Shown: positions 40,045 to 48,980, counted from the stretch's first letter. The stretch: 64,000 nt of DNA from Desulfuromonas thiophila (GCF_900101955.1 NZ_FNAQ01000002.1:124001-188000), one strand, 5' to 3'. The notes: generated by a model from the letters alone, not told the origin. A program made the numbers and translations.

Positions 40045-42164
40045 ACAAGGGGCGAAATACAAGGATAGCGCGTTGGCTGGTGCTGGCGCTGCTGCTGGCG
40101 CCGGTGGCGGCTCCGGCGGAGGTGGCGCTGGACAGCGACGCGCCGGTGGCGCTGCAGGCCGATGAGCTCAGCTATGACGAGCAGCAGCAGCTCTACCGTG
40201 CCAGAGGGGCGGTCGAGTTGCGGCAGGGGGCGTTGCAGCTCAATGCCGATACGGTGCGCTACCATGTGCCGACCAGTACGGCCGAGGCACAGGGGCAGGT
40301 ACGGCTGACGGACCCGGCCGGCTATCTGCATGGTGAGCAGATGCAGCTGAATCTGGCGCAGGAAACCGGCTCGGTCACGGCGGCCCGTGGTTTTTTTTCC
40401 GCCTACAACGTTCATCTGTGGGGCGATGTTATCGAGAAGCAGGGGCCCCAGCGCTACCATGTCCGGCAGGGTGCTTTCACCACCTGCAATGGCGAGGTGC
40501 CTGACTGGAAATTCGGTGCCCGTGAAATTGATGTCACCGTTGGTGGCATGGCCCAGGCCCGCCATGTGCGTTTCTACCTGCACGACGTGCCGGTGTTTTA
40601 TCTGCCCTATCTGGCCTATCCGGTCAAGACCGAGCGGGAATCGGGGTTTCTGTTGCCGTTGGCCGGCTATTCCGACAACCGTGGTCTGCAGCTGTCACTG
40701 GCCTATTATCAGGTGCTGGCTGACAATCAGGACCTGACCCTCTTTGTCGATCACTTTTCCAAGATGGGGTTGGGCACGGGGGCTGAATATCGCTACCTGT
40801 TTGGCGGAGATAACCGTGGCACACTCAATCTTTATTATATCTCCAGTTATGGTGGCGCAGCCTACAACGACCTGTCTGACCGGTTCGCCGGGCGCTGGCA
40901 ACACTGGGGTCTGCTGCCGGGGCGCCTGCGGCTGACGGCGGATGCCGAATATGTCAGTGAAATCGACTATTTTGATGATTTTGGATCCGTTGCCGACGAA
41001 TATGACAAGGAAGAAGTCGAAAGTACTCTGGCCCTTAACCGCGCCTGGGGCGATCTCAATCTGACCGGTCTGGTGCAGTACACCAAGGATCTGGAGCCTT
41101 TGGTCGATAATGACCGTATGCTGCAGAAGTTACCGGAACTGCACCTGAACTACCTGCACAGCCGGCTGGGTACCTCTGCGCTGTATGGGGGCTTTGACGG
41201 TGTGGCGACCCAGTTCTGGCGCCGTGAAGGGAGCCGCGGCAGTCGCCTCGAGGCCCGGCCGCATCTGACCGGCTTTTTCCTGGCCGGGGGGGCGCTGGAG
41301 GTGGAACCACGTCTGGCCTATCGGCAGCGGTTGTATTTCAGTTCGGCCCATGAGGATGCCGATTGGGCTGCCGCCGGCATTGACGATGGCTTCGAGCAGA
41401 CCGGCAACTGGGAATTTTCCACCCGTGTCGCTACCCGGCTGGATCGGGTTTTTCAACTGGCCGACAGCGGTCTGACACGGCTTAAGCACAGCATTGAGCC
41501 GGAAGTAACCTATGGCTATGTGCCCAACCGCAAACAATCGGATTTGCCCTGGTTCGATCCGGCTGACCGGATCGATCATGCCAATCGGCTGAGCTATGCC
41601 CTGGTCAACCGGCTGGTGGGCAAGTTTGTCACGGCAGGACAGCAACCGTTGTATCGGGAACTGGTCTATCTGCGTCTGGCGCAGGACTACGATCTCTGGC
41701 TCGATCGCCATGAGCGCAGCCAGCGCTATGACCAAGAGCGCTTTTCGCCCATACTGACGGAACTGATCCTGCGACCGACGGCCTTCTGGTATGTTGACAT
41801 CGATGCCGACTACGATCCGGCGGGGAAGGCGTTTGAATATTTCAATGCCGAAACCGGTCTGGAGCAGAGCTTCGACCGGCGTCTGGCGCTGTCCTACCGC
41901 TACGACCGCGACGATGCTGAATATCTGGCCACGCGCCTGCAGGCCGACCTGCTTAAACCGCTCTATGTTACCTACGAGCAGCGTTTCGATTGCCGTCAGC
42001 GCCAACGACTGGAAAATGTGGTTTATCTGGAGTACCGCTCTCAGTGCTGGAGCCTGTTTGTTGGTTATCGCGACCGGCAGGACGATCAGGAGATCCTGGT
42101 GCGTTTTGCGCTGGGTGGTGTCAGCCAGCTCAACCGCTCCGGTAGCCGGCTGGGCGGTTTCTGA
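40041..42164 (+). CDS. lptD: LPS-assembly outer membrane protein LptD
   Basis: 707 residues, shorter than E. coli LptD (784). A signal peptide spans about 1-26 (basic start, LVLALLLAPVAAPAE). The OstA-type beta-taco domain (about 35-150) is followed by an outer-membrane beta barrel rich in aromatic alternating strands. Only three cysteines remain: one in TTCNGE (about residue 150) and two near the C-terminus (DCRQ, SQCW). GTG start at 40041. It inserts LPS in the outer leaflet with LptE, showing that the host has an LPS outer membrane. Last gene of this transcription unit; a gene on the other strand ends 18 bases away. Confidence 0.92.
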   Translation: MNKGRNTRIARWLVLALLLAPVAAPAEVALDSDAPVALQADELSYDEQQQLYRARGAVELRQGALQLNADTVRYHVPTSTAEAQGQVRLTDPAGYLHGEQMQLNLAQETGSVTAARGFFSAYNVHLWGDVIEKQGPQRYHVRQGAFTTCNGEVPDWKFGAREIDVTVGGMAQARHVRFYLHDVPVFYLPYLAYPVKTERESGFLLPLAGYSDNRGLQLSLAYYQVLADNQDLTLFVDHFSKMGLGTGAEYRYLFGGDNRGTLNLYYISSYGGAAYNDLSDRFAGRWQHWGLLPGRLRLTADAEYVSEIDYFDDFGSVADEYDKEEVESTLALNRAWGDLNLTGLVQYTKDLEPLVDNDRMLQKLPELHLNYLHSRLGTSALYGGFDGVATQFWRREGSRGSRLEARPHLTGFFLAGGALEVEPRLAYRQRLYFSSAHEDADWAAAGIDDGFEQTGNWEFSTRVATRLDRVFQLADSGLTRLKHSIEPEVTYGYVPNRKQSDLPWFDPADRIDHANRLSYALVNRLVGKFVTAGQQPLYRELVYLRLAQDYDLWLDRHERSQRYDQERFSPILTELILRPTAFWYVDIDADYDPAGKAFEYFNAETGLEQSFDRRLALSYRYDRDDAEYLATRLQADLLKPLYVTYEQRFDCRQRQRLENVVYLEYRSQCWSLFVGYRDRQDDQEILVRFALGGVSQLNRSGSRLGGF

Positions 42165-42182
42165 TGTTTATGGCGGCAACGC

Positions 42183-43289
42183 TCAAGGTAGCGCACTGAA
42201 AGGGTAGAGCCCCACCGCCAGGCCGCCATGACGGAAGGCCAACCGTGGGCGTTGTTTTGCCAGCAGTTGCCGCGGCAGCAGAACGATAGCCTGCCAACCC
42301 GGCAGCCGGGCTTGCTGATGCTGACGCAGCCGACTCAACAGGGCTGGCAGGTGGCTGGCCCGTTCAAGGCGTAGGCCGTAGGGTGGATTGCTCAGCCACA
42401 GCCCCTCAGATTCCGTCGGCAGCAGGGTGGTGAAATCGCCCTGCTGCCAGTTGATCCAGTCAGCGACGCCGGCCCGCGCCGCATTGGCCTGGGCTTGTTC
42501 GAGGCTTGGCGCGTCCAGATCCCCGGCGTAGAGTGTCACCACCGGTACGATCTGTTGTTGGCGGGCCTCGTCGCACAGGACTTGCCACAGCCCGGCACGA
42601 TAACCGGGCCAACCCATGAAGGCAAAAGGACGCTGCAGCCCCGGCGCTCGGCGGCTGGCCAGCAAGGCGGCCTCAATCACCAGAGTACCACTGCCGCAGA
42701 AGGCATCCATGAAGGGGACCTTGCCGTCCCAGCCGAGTTGCAGCAGGCAGGCGGCGGCGAGATTTTCACGCAGCGGCGCCTGACTGGGACAGTGGCGGTA
42801 GCCGCGCCGGTGCAGGCGTTCGCCGCTGCTGTCGATGGACAGGGTGCACTGGTCCTGCTCGAAACGGACGAACAGCTGTTGCGGATTTGTCGCGGCAGCA
42901 TTGTCGGTGCCGCTCCCGAGGGCGCGATCACAGGCCGCCAGCAGGGTTTCGGCGATGCGGCCGCTGTGGTTCAGTCGGCTGTGGTGGGCGCTGACCTGCA
43001 CCTCCAACTGGGCGCTGCTGCGCAGAAATTTGCCCCACGGCAGCTGGCTGGCCTTACGGTAAAGGCTGGGAAAATCACGCGCCTGCAGTGTGCCCAGCCG
43101 TACCAGGATGCGGTTGGCGCTGCGCAACCACAAATTGGCCCGATAGAGCTGTTGCAGGTTGCCATCGAAGCTCAGGCCGCCGGTTTCCTGTGCCAGTACG
43201 TGGATGCCGAGGCTCTCCAGTTCCCGGGCACAGAGTCTTTCGACACCCGGTGGGCAGATGACGAAACAGTGTTCAGAGGTTTTTTTCAC
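42183..43289 (-). CDS. THUMP-domain class I SAM-dependent RNA methyltransferase (RlmL-N/YpsC-like)
   Basis: 368 residues from GTG at 43289 (AGGGAG eight bases before, on the minus strand). The N-terminal THUMP-type RNA-binding region (about 45-150) is followed by a Rossmann methyltransferase domain with MDAFCGSGTLVIEAA (about 195-209) and the catalytic NPPYGLRLE (about 309-317), the N-PP-Y type used for N2-guanine methylation of rRNA. The exact target base is not deducible here. Divergent from the DUF815 ATPase gene, starts 36 bases apart. Confidence 0.85.
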   Translation of the reverse strand: MKKTSEHCFVICPPGVERLCARELESLGIHVLAQETGGLSFDGNLQQLYRANLWLRSANRILVRLGTLQARDFPSLYRKASQLPWGKFLRSSAQLEVQVSAHHSRLNHSGRIAETLLAACDRALGSGTDNAAATNPQQLFVRFEQDQCTLSIDSSGERLHRRGYRHCPSQAPLRENLAAACLLQLGWDGKVPFMDAFCGSGTLVIEAALLASRRAPGLQRPFAFMGWPGYRAGLWQVLCDEARQQQIVPVVTLYAGDLDAPSLEQAQANAARAGVADWINWQQGDFTTLLPTESEGLWLSNPPYGLRLERASHLPALLSRLRQHQQARLPGWQAIVLLPRQLLAKQRPRLAFRHGGLAVGLYPFSALP

Positions 43290-43325
43290 CCGGTATTCTC
43301 CCTGGCAAATGAATGAGGTTTGGAC

Positions 43326-44186
43326 GTGACGTTGAGCGACGTGGAAATCGACTGGGAATTCTTGCTGCAGCGTCTGGAGCGTTTGCTTGACCTGGCCGAG
43401 GAGCGCCTGGAACAACAGCTGCAACCCTGGCAGCCGGATGCTGAGCTGTTTGCCCGCAGTGCCGCCTTCTGGTTTGATGGGGAACAGCTGCGATGCCGCC
43501 CGGCCGTTATCGAGCCGGAGCAGCCGCTGCTGGGACTTGATGCCGTGCGGGCGACCCTGCGGCGGAATCTGTGCCAGTTTGCCGCGGTGCTGCCGGCTGC
43601 CGCCGTGTTATTGCATGGACCGGCGGGTGGTGGCAAGCGGACTCTGGTGCGGACGCTGAGCGCCGAGTTGGTCGGGCAGGGAGTGCGGTTGATTGAACTG
43701 GACGAGGACCGCTTGCCCCTGCTTGACGGCTTGCTCGAACAGCTGGCCGAGGTGCCGTTGCAGTTTGTTGTGCTGGTTGCCGAAATGCCACTGGCACAGG
43801 ATAGTCCGGCCCGTCGTATCTTGTTGCGTTTGCTGGCTGGTGGTAGCGGTGGCTGCCCGGCCAATGTGCTGCTCTGTGTTAGTAGCAGCGAATCGTTGGT
43901 CGATGCCGAGGCCCGTTTGCCGCCAGCCTGTGATCTGTTCGGTTTGCAGCTGGCGGTGCCAGCCTTGACCATGCGCCAGTATCTGGAACTGGTTGGCCGG
44001 TTGCATCGCTACCATGAAATTCAGCTCGACCTGGCCAGTGTCGAGCATCTGGCCCGTCGTCTGGCGCGGGAGCGGGGCCGCTGCAGTGGCCGTCTTGCCG
44101 CCCAGTTGCTTGCCGTGCTGGCCGGTTCCGAAGCCTTGGAGCAGCGGGTTCGGGCGGAGAAGGCAGCGGCGCTGACGTCTGGCTAG
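43326..44186 (+). CDS. DUF815-like ATP-binding protein
   Basis: 286 residues from GTG at 43326 (GAGG seven bases upstream); a TTG two codons earlier would be too close. N-terminal helical region, then Walker A HGPAGGGKRTLV (about 99-110), a Walker-B-like LIELDED, FVVLVAEMPL, and a helical lid toward the C-terminus with RLARERGRCSGR. It resembles the DUF815 AAA-type family of unknown function. It precedes the J-domain-like gene on the same strand by 120 bases. Confidence 0.65.
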   Translation: MTLSDVEIDWEFLLQRLERLLDLAEERLEQQLQPWQPDAELFARSAAFWFDGEQLRCRPAVIEPEQPLLGLDAVRATLRRNLCQFAAVLPAAAVLLHGPAGGGKRTLVRTLSAELVGQGVRLIELDEDRLPLLDGLLEQLAEVPLQFVVLVAEMPLAQDSPARRILLRLLAGGSGGCPANVLLCVSSSESLVDAEARLPPACDLFGLQLAVPALTMRQYLELVGRLHRYHEIQLDLASVEHLARRLARERGRCSGRLAAQLLAVLAGSEALEQRVRAEKAAALTSG

Positions 44187-44242
44187 GGGGCATCTGCGTA
44201 GGTCGGACACTTTTGATGACAGAGCTGTTGTTCCTGCCGCAA

Positions 44243-44280
44243 TGCTGTATACTGCGTCTGCACGCTGTATTCTTTGTCTG
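44243..44280 (+). repeat. imperfect 20-base tandem direct repeat upstream of the J-domain-like gene
   Basis: GCTGTATACTGCGTCTGC (from 44244) recurs exactly 20 bases later as GCTGTATTCTTTGTCTGC (from 44264), 15 of 18 bases identical. Two helical turns of spacing put both copies on one DNA face, as expected for a paired operator, but the role is unknown. Confidence 0.5.
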
Positions 44281-44306
44281 CCTTGACGGATGGATTGTCG
44301 GAGACC

Positions 44307-45038
44307 ATGCCTCTCTTCGCCGAAAATGAACTGCTGGCGGCCTGCCGGTTGCTGTTTGGCGCCGATGCCCAGATCGGGCGCGATTTTCTGTTTTACATGC
44401 AGACCAGCGGCATCAAGTCGGCGTTCCGTCAGAAGGCCAAACAGACCCATCCCGACCTGTTCGCGGCCAGCGCGCCGGAACAGGTAGCGCAGCAGGCCGA
44501 ACGTTTCCGTAATCTTAATGAAGCCTATCGCCTGCTGGAAGACTTCAGTCAGGACCCCCATAAACGTCTGTGGCAGCCGGCCGATCAGACGACCCGTTTC
44601 AGCCGTCAGCCCGATTGGGGCTGGGAGGCTGCCGAGACGACCAGTGGTGATCGGCCCCTGCCGCAGCGTTATCTTGAAATCGGTCTGTTTCTTTACCACT
44701 GTGGCGTAATCAGCTACGCCGAGATGATTGAGGCGCTGGTCTGGCAGCGGCGCCAGCGACCGGTGATCGGTTCCCTGGCCGAGCGTTGGGGCTGGCTGTC
44801 CGCCGAGGCCATCACCGAGATCAATCGCTATCACGGCCGGCGGGGGCGCTTCGGTCAAAGGGCGCTCGACCTTGGTCATCTTACTCCATTTCAGTTGCAG
44901 GTGCTGCTGCGCTACCAGCAGCGCTGCCAGAAGCCCTTTGGCCAGTACTTTGTTGAGCAAGGGCTGTTGCGGTCGCAGGAGGTTGAAACCTTTGTGCGGT
45001 CCCAGCGGCAGCACAACGCCCGCTTTTCTCGTCGCTGA
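44307..45038 (+). CDS. J-domain-like protein with two C-terminal GspE-N-like repeats
   Basis: 243 residues from ATG at 44307; in-frame TTG codons at 44274, 44283 and 44295 are alternatives. Residues about 28-80 look like a J-domain end: SAFRQKAKQTHPDLF with the HPD tripeptide, then FRNLNEAYRLLEDF. After a linker, two copies of a 50-residue helical pattern follow (about 130-183 and 186-240): G-x-x-L-x(4)-G-x-(I/L)-(S/T), then L-x-x-Q, then (I/F)-G, then a G-(W/L)-L-S/R turn. This resembles the N-terminal domains of GspE/PilB ATPases. Function unknown; the HPD suggests a DnaK partner. It is convergent with aat, seven bases apart. Confidence 0.7.
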   Translation: MPLFAENELLAACRLLFGADAQIGRDFLFYMQTSGIKSAFRQKAKQTHPDLFAASAPEQVAQQAERFRNLNEAYRLLEDFSQDPHKRLWQPADQTTRFSRQPDWGWEAAETTSGDRPLPQRYLEIGLFLYHCGVISYAEMIEALVWQRRQRPVIGSLAERWGWLSAEAITEINRYHGRRGRFGQRALDLGHLTPFQLQVLLRYQQRCQKPFGQYFVEQGLLRSQEVETFVRSQRQHNARFSRR

Positions 45039-45045
45039 GGACAGT

Positions 45046-45813
45046 CTACGCCACCATGATGGGAAAGGTTCTGGGGGCTTGGGAGTCGCCTGCCAGCAGC
45101 AGCCCGACATCGAGCCAGCCCGCTGGTGGCAGCGGGCCGGGCAGGATCCAGCTGCCGGCGCTCAGCCGGCAGTCGGCCAGCAGTTGCAGAAAGGTCGACC
45201 GGGGCACTGCCGTGGCGCCGTGGCGAAGCAGGTGTTCTGTTACCAGCTGGCAGTCAATAAAGCTGTAGTCCAGCCGTTGTAGCAACCGGGCCAGAACCGC
45301 CAGGGCCATCCTGGAAGCGTCGCGGCGGCGGTGAAACATGGATTCGCCACAGAAACAGCGGCCGATGGCCAGGCCGTAAAGTCCGCCGACCAATTCCCCG
45401 TGTTCCCAGCATTCCACCGAGTGGGCAAATCCCAGGTGATGCAACCGGCGGTAGGCCTGTTGCATTTCGTCTGTCAGCCAGCTGTCGCCGGCCCGTTCGC
45501 CACTGGTGGCGCAGGCGGTGATGCAGGCATCGAAGGCCAGATCGAGACTGAAGCGGAACGATTGCGAGCGCAGGGTTTTGGCCAACCGACGGCTGAGATG
45601 CAGATTCTGTGGGAACAGCAGGCAACGCGGATCGGGTGACCACCACAACAGCGGCTCGCCCGGCGCATTCCAGGGAAAGATGCCCTGACAATAGGCTTGC
45701 AACAGGCAGTCGCAGCTGAGGTCGCCGCCGCTGGCCAGCAGGCCGTCGGGACGGGCCTGGTGGATGGCGGGGAAGTGGTGCCACCGGCGTGGCTGGTAGC
45801 CCGGCCCTGTCAC
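45046..45813 (-). CDS. aat: leucyl/phenylalanyl-tRNA-protein transferase
   Basis: 255 residues. GLLASGGDLS near the N-terminus, YCQGIFPWN, WWSPDPRCL, and the GNAT-like core with GGLYGLAIGRCFCGESMF and FIDCQLVTEHL are conserved. It adds Leu or Phe to N-terminal Arg/Lys, creating N-degrons for ClpS-ClpA. GTG start overlaps the clpA stop codon by four bases, so it is coupled with clpA; the cytosolic pathway is thus encoded in one operon. Confidence 0.95.
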   Translation of the reverse strand: MTGPGYQPRRWHHFPAIHQARPDGLLASGGDLSCDCLLQAYCQGIFPWNAPGEPLLWWSPDPRCLLFPQNLHLSRRLAKTLRSQSFRFSLDLAFDACITACATSGERAGDSWLTDEMQQAYRRLHHLGFAHSVECWEHGELVGGLYGLAIGRCFCGESMFHRRRDASRMALAVLARLLQRLDYSFIDCQLVTEHLLRHGATAVPRSTFLQLLADCRLSAGSWILPGPLPPAGWLDVGLLLAGDSQAPRTFPIMVA

Positions 45814-48068
45814 GGGGTATCCGTTGCGCCGACGCTGTAGCAGAACTGCAACTGCTCGTCGTGGCAGTCGATTCGCACCTGGCCGCCCTTGCTCAGGGCG
45901 CCGAACAGCAGCTGTTCGGCTAGCGGGGTGCTGATTTCGCGCTGGATCAGGCGGCCCAGCGGGCGGGCGCCGTAATCCGGGTCGAAGCCGTGGCGGGCCA
46001 GCCAGTCGCGGGCTGGCCGACTCAGGCGCAGCTGAACCTTTTGTTCCTTCAATCGTTGACGCAACTGGGCGATGAACTTGTCGACGATGGCCTGCATGTG
46101 GGTCGGTTGCAGGGCGGCGAACAGGATGGTTGCGTCTAGGCGGTTACGCAGTTCCGGTGAGAACAGCCGGTTGATTTCACCGGTTGGGCTGCCCTGGGCA
46201 GCTGCGGTAAAGCCAATCGGATGACGGTTGATCTCGCGCGCGCCGGCGTTGCTGGTCATCACCAGCAGACAGTGACGGAAACTGGCGCTGCGGCCATTGT
46301 TGTCGGTCAGCTGCCCATGGTCCATGATCTGCAGCAGAATGTTGAACAGGTCGGCGTGGGCCTTTTCCAGTTCATCCAGTAGCAGGACACAGTGCGGGGT
46401 CTTGTTGAGGGCGTCGGTCAGCAGGCCGCCCTGCTCGAACCCGACATAGCCGGGTGGCGCGCCGATCAGACGGGCGACGGCGTGCTTTTCCATGTATTCG
46501 CTCATGTCGAAGCGGATAAAGGCGATGCCCAGTTCGCGGGCCAGCTGTCGCGCCAGTTCCGTCTTGCCCACGCCGGTTGGGCCGGCAAACAAAAAACTGC
46601 CCACCGGTTTTTCCACTTCGGTCAAGCCGGCGCGGGCCCGTAGCACGGCGTCCACCACCTGATCAATGGCCTGATCCTGGCCGAATACCTGCTGCTTGAG
46701 GCGCTGGCGCAGCTGCTGAAGACGCTGGCGGTCGTCGCCGCGAGCGGCCCGGGGCGGGATCTGGGCCAGCTGGGCCACCACGGCCTCGACATCGGCCGGG
46801 CGGGTGCGGCGGCGTCGGCTGGAACGGCTGCGCAGTCGTGCGCCCACCTCGTCGATCAGGTCGATGGCGCTGTCGGGCAGGTGGCGCTGCTGGAGATGGC
46901 GCTGGGCCAGTTCTGCCGCGCATTGCAGCACCGCATCGGGATACTGTACCTGGTGGAAGGCTTCGTAGTGAGGCCTTAATCCTTTGAGAATGGCGACGGT
47001 CTGGTCGATGTCGGGTTCGCGCAGGTCGATTTTCTGGAAACGGCGCGACAGGGCCCGATCTTTGTCGAACAGGCGGCGGTATTCCTCGTAGGTGGTTGCT
47101 CCAATGCAGCGGATGGCGCCATCGGCCAGCATCGGTTTGAGCAGGTTGGAAACGTCGAGGCTGCCGGAACTGGTGGCGCCGGCGCCAACGATGGTGTGGA
47201 TTTCGTCAATGAACAGGATGGCCGCTGGGCGTTGCGCCAGCTGGTTGAGCACGGCCTTGAGGCGCTCCTCGAAGTCGCCCCGGAAGCGGGTGCCGGCCAT
47301 CAGTGCCCCCAAATCAAGGGCGAAAAGTTCGGCCTGTTGCAGGATGACGGGAACCTCGCCCTGCTCCAGCTGCCAGGCCAGACCTTCGGCCAGGGCGGTT
47401 TTGCCGGTGCCGGGCTCGCCGACCAGGATCGGATTGTTCTTGCGCCGTCGGCAGAGAATTTCGCACAGCCGTTCCAGCTCTGCCGTGCGACCGATGAGTG
47501 GATCGATCCGGCCGTCTGCCGCCTTGTGCCGCAGGTCGATGGTGAATCGTTGCAGGGCGTCACTTTCGGTCGTTTTTGCACTACTGGCGGGTGCCGCCGG
47601 GCTCTCGCCGGTCGGTTCCGCCGCGCCGTCTTCCTTGCGGATGCCATGGCTGATGAAGCTAAGAACATCCAGTCGGACGACGCCTTGCTGGCCCAGCAGC
47701 CGGGTGGCGTAACTGCGTGATTCCGTCAGCATGGCGGCGAGCAGGTCGCCCAAGTCGATTTCTTCGCGGCCGGCGGCGGCACAGTGGCTGATACTGTGCT
47801 GCAGAATGCGCTGCAGGCTGATCGACTGTTCCGGTGTCTGGCTTGACGTGGCGGTCGCCAGTGGCTCGATCTGCTCGTCAAGATAGTCGTCAAGCTGCAG
47901 GCGCAGCTGGTCAATGCGGGCTCCGCAGTTGATCAGGATGTTGCAGGCCTCGTCGCTGAACAGCATAGCGTAGAGCATGTGTTCGGTCAGCAGGTATTCA
48001 TGCTGGCGCCGCCGGGCTTCCTGGATGGCCAGGGAAAAGATGATCTGGGCCTGTTTGCTGAGGGTCAC
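45810..48068 (-). CDS. clpA: ATP-dependent Clp protease ATP-binding subunit ClpA
   Basis: 752 residues. N-terminal double Clp-N repeat (about 1-145), first AAA+ module with Walker A GEPGTGKT (217-224) and second with GPTGVGKT (about 494-501), plus the D2 ClpP-binding region. The short linker, without a ClpB-type middle domain, and the adjacent clpS identify it as ClpA. It unfolds substrates for ClpP, which is not in this window. Located 24 bases after clpS. Confidence 0.95.
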   Translation of the reverse strand: MTLSKQAQIIFSLAIQEARRRQHEYLLTEHMLYAMLFSDEACNILINCGARIDQLRLQLDDYLDEQIEPLATATSSQTPEQSISLQRILQHSISHCAAAGREEIDLGDLLAAMLTESRSYATRLLGQQGVVRLDVLSFISHGIRKEDGAAEPTGESPAAPASSAKTTESDALQRFTIDLRHKAADGRIDPLIGRTAELERLCEILCRRRKNNPILVGEPGTGKTALAEGLAWQLEQGEVPVILQQAELFALDLGALMAGTRFRGDFEERLKAVLNQLAQRPAAILFIDEIHTIVGAGATSSGSLDVSNLLKPMLADGAIRCIGATTYEEYRRLFDKDRALSRRFQKIDLREPDIDQTVAILKGLRPHYEAFHQVQYPDAVLQCAAELAQRHLQQRHLPDSAIDLIDEVGARLRSRSSRRRRTRPADVEAVVAQLAQIPPRAARGDDRQRLQQLRQRLKQQVFGQDQAIDQVVDAVLRARAGLTEVEKPVGSFLFAGPTGVGKTELARQLARELGIAFIRFDMSEYMEKHAVARLIGAPPGYVGFEQGGLLTDALNKTPHCVLLLDELEKAHADLFNILLQIMDHGQLTDNNGRSASFRHCLLVMTSNAGAREINRHPIGFTAAAQGSPTGEINRLFSPELRNRLDATILFAALQPTHMQAIVDKFIAQLRQRLKEQKVQLRLSRPARDWLARHGFDPDYGARPLGRLIQREISTPLAEQLLFGALSKGGQVRIDCHDEQLQFCYSVGATDTP

Positions 48069-48092
48069 GCGGTTGTCCTTGGGCGGAAGTGA

Positions 48093-48398
48093 TCAGGCAC
48101 GGCGCAGGCTGCAACGCAGCGGGAAACCGGCCTGGCGCGCTTTCTGGTGAACTGTGGCAGCCTTGGTTTCAGCAAGCTCGAAGGGATAGCAGCCGCACAA
48201 TGCTTCACCCTGCTGGTGGATGCGTAGCATCAGCTCGGTAGCCTCGGCAGCGTTTTTGTGAAACACCTGCTGCAGAAGTTCGATGACGAACTCCATGGTG
48301 GTGTAATCGTCATTGTGCATGATGACCAGATAGCGCTCGGGTTGCAGGGTCTGGGTGTGGCTTTGCTGTTTGGTCAGGGTGCCGGGAGCCTGGGGCAT
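48093..48398 (-). CDS. clpS: ATP-dependent Clp protease adaptor ClpS
   Basis: 101 residues. The disordered N-terminal tail (about 1-25) is followed by the HNDDYTTMEFVIELLQ motif, whose acidic residues bind the alpha-amino group of N-degron substrates. It hands them to ClpA, encoded next. First gene of clpS-clpA-aat; the promoter should be in the 250-base divergent region shared with the FtsB-like gene. Confidence 0.95.
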   Translation of the reverse strand: MPQAPGTLTKQQSHTQTLQPERYLVIMHNDDYTTMEFVIELLQQVFHKNAAEATELMLRIHQQGEALCGCYPFELAETKAATVHQKARQAGFPLRCSLRRA

Positions 48399-48542
48399 GG
48401 TCTGCGCCTCTGTGCAAGGGAAGTCGCGCCCGTGATGGGATGCGACATTCGATCAGCAAGGCTAGCACAGGCGCGCTCTGTCGCCAAGCGTCAGCTGCGC
48501 CGGCCCCGGTTGCGCCTTCCTCGGCGGCTGCCAATAAAGCGG

Positions 48543-48571
48543 TTGAAGTCCCCTTGGCGATGACTTAAACT
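48543..48571 (+). promoter_or_regulatory. candidate sigma70 promoter for the FtsB-like gene
   Basis: TTGAAG (48543-48548), 17-base spacer, TAAACT (48566-48571), 79 bases before the start at 48651. The rest of the 252-base divergent gap (48399-48650) between clpS and this gene is GC-rich, with no gene seen. Confidence 0.4.
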
Positions 48572-48650
48572 TGTAGACGCGGTTCGCGATTTTCCGGCAG
48601 CGGGCATGGAGCAATCCGGGCCGTTCGTTTTTTGGGTGGAGGTGCGACCG

Positions 48651-48980
48651 ATGGCGCTAGCCGCTGGCAGCGATGAAAAACACAATCGGCCACCGGCTGT
48701 CGGCCGGTCTTGCTATCTGTTCTGGGCCGGACTGGTTATCGTGGGGCTGCTGTTGGCACTGGGGGGCGACAAAGGGGCTCTGCGCCTTTACCGGACCCAT
48801 CAGTACCAGGCGCAGTTGGGGCAGGAACTGGCGCAGTTACAGCAACGTCAGCAGCAACTGCGCCTGCAGCTGCAGGCGCTGCGATCCGATGACCGCTATC
48901 TGGAACAGGTAGCGCGCGGCGATCTGTGCCTGGTGCGTGAGGGCGAAATTGTTTACCAGTTTGCGGCCCCGAAACGGTGA
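48651..48980 (+). CDS. FtsB/DivIC-family septum formation initiator protein
   Basis: 109 residues from ATG at 48651, behind GGAGG. Cytoplasmic N-terminus of about 20 residues, one transmembrane helix (about 20-40), then a periplasmic coiled coil (about 50-80, LGQELAQLQQRQQQLR) and the short conserved end DDRYLEQVARGDLCLVREGE typical of FtsB/DivIC. Likely part of the FtsBLQ divisome complex. A terminator follows at 49108. Confidence 0.8.
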   Translation: MALAAGSDEKHNRPPAVGRSCYLFWAGLVIVGLLLALGGDKGALRLYRTHQYQAQLGQELAQLQQRQQQLRLQLQALRSDDRYLEQVARGDLCLVREGEIVYQFAAPKR

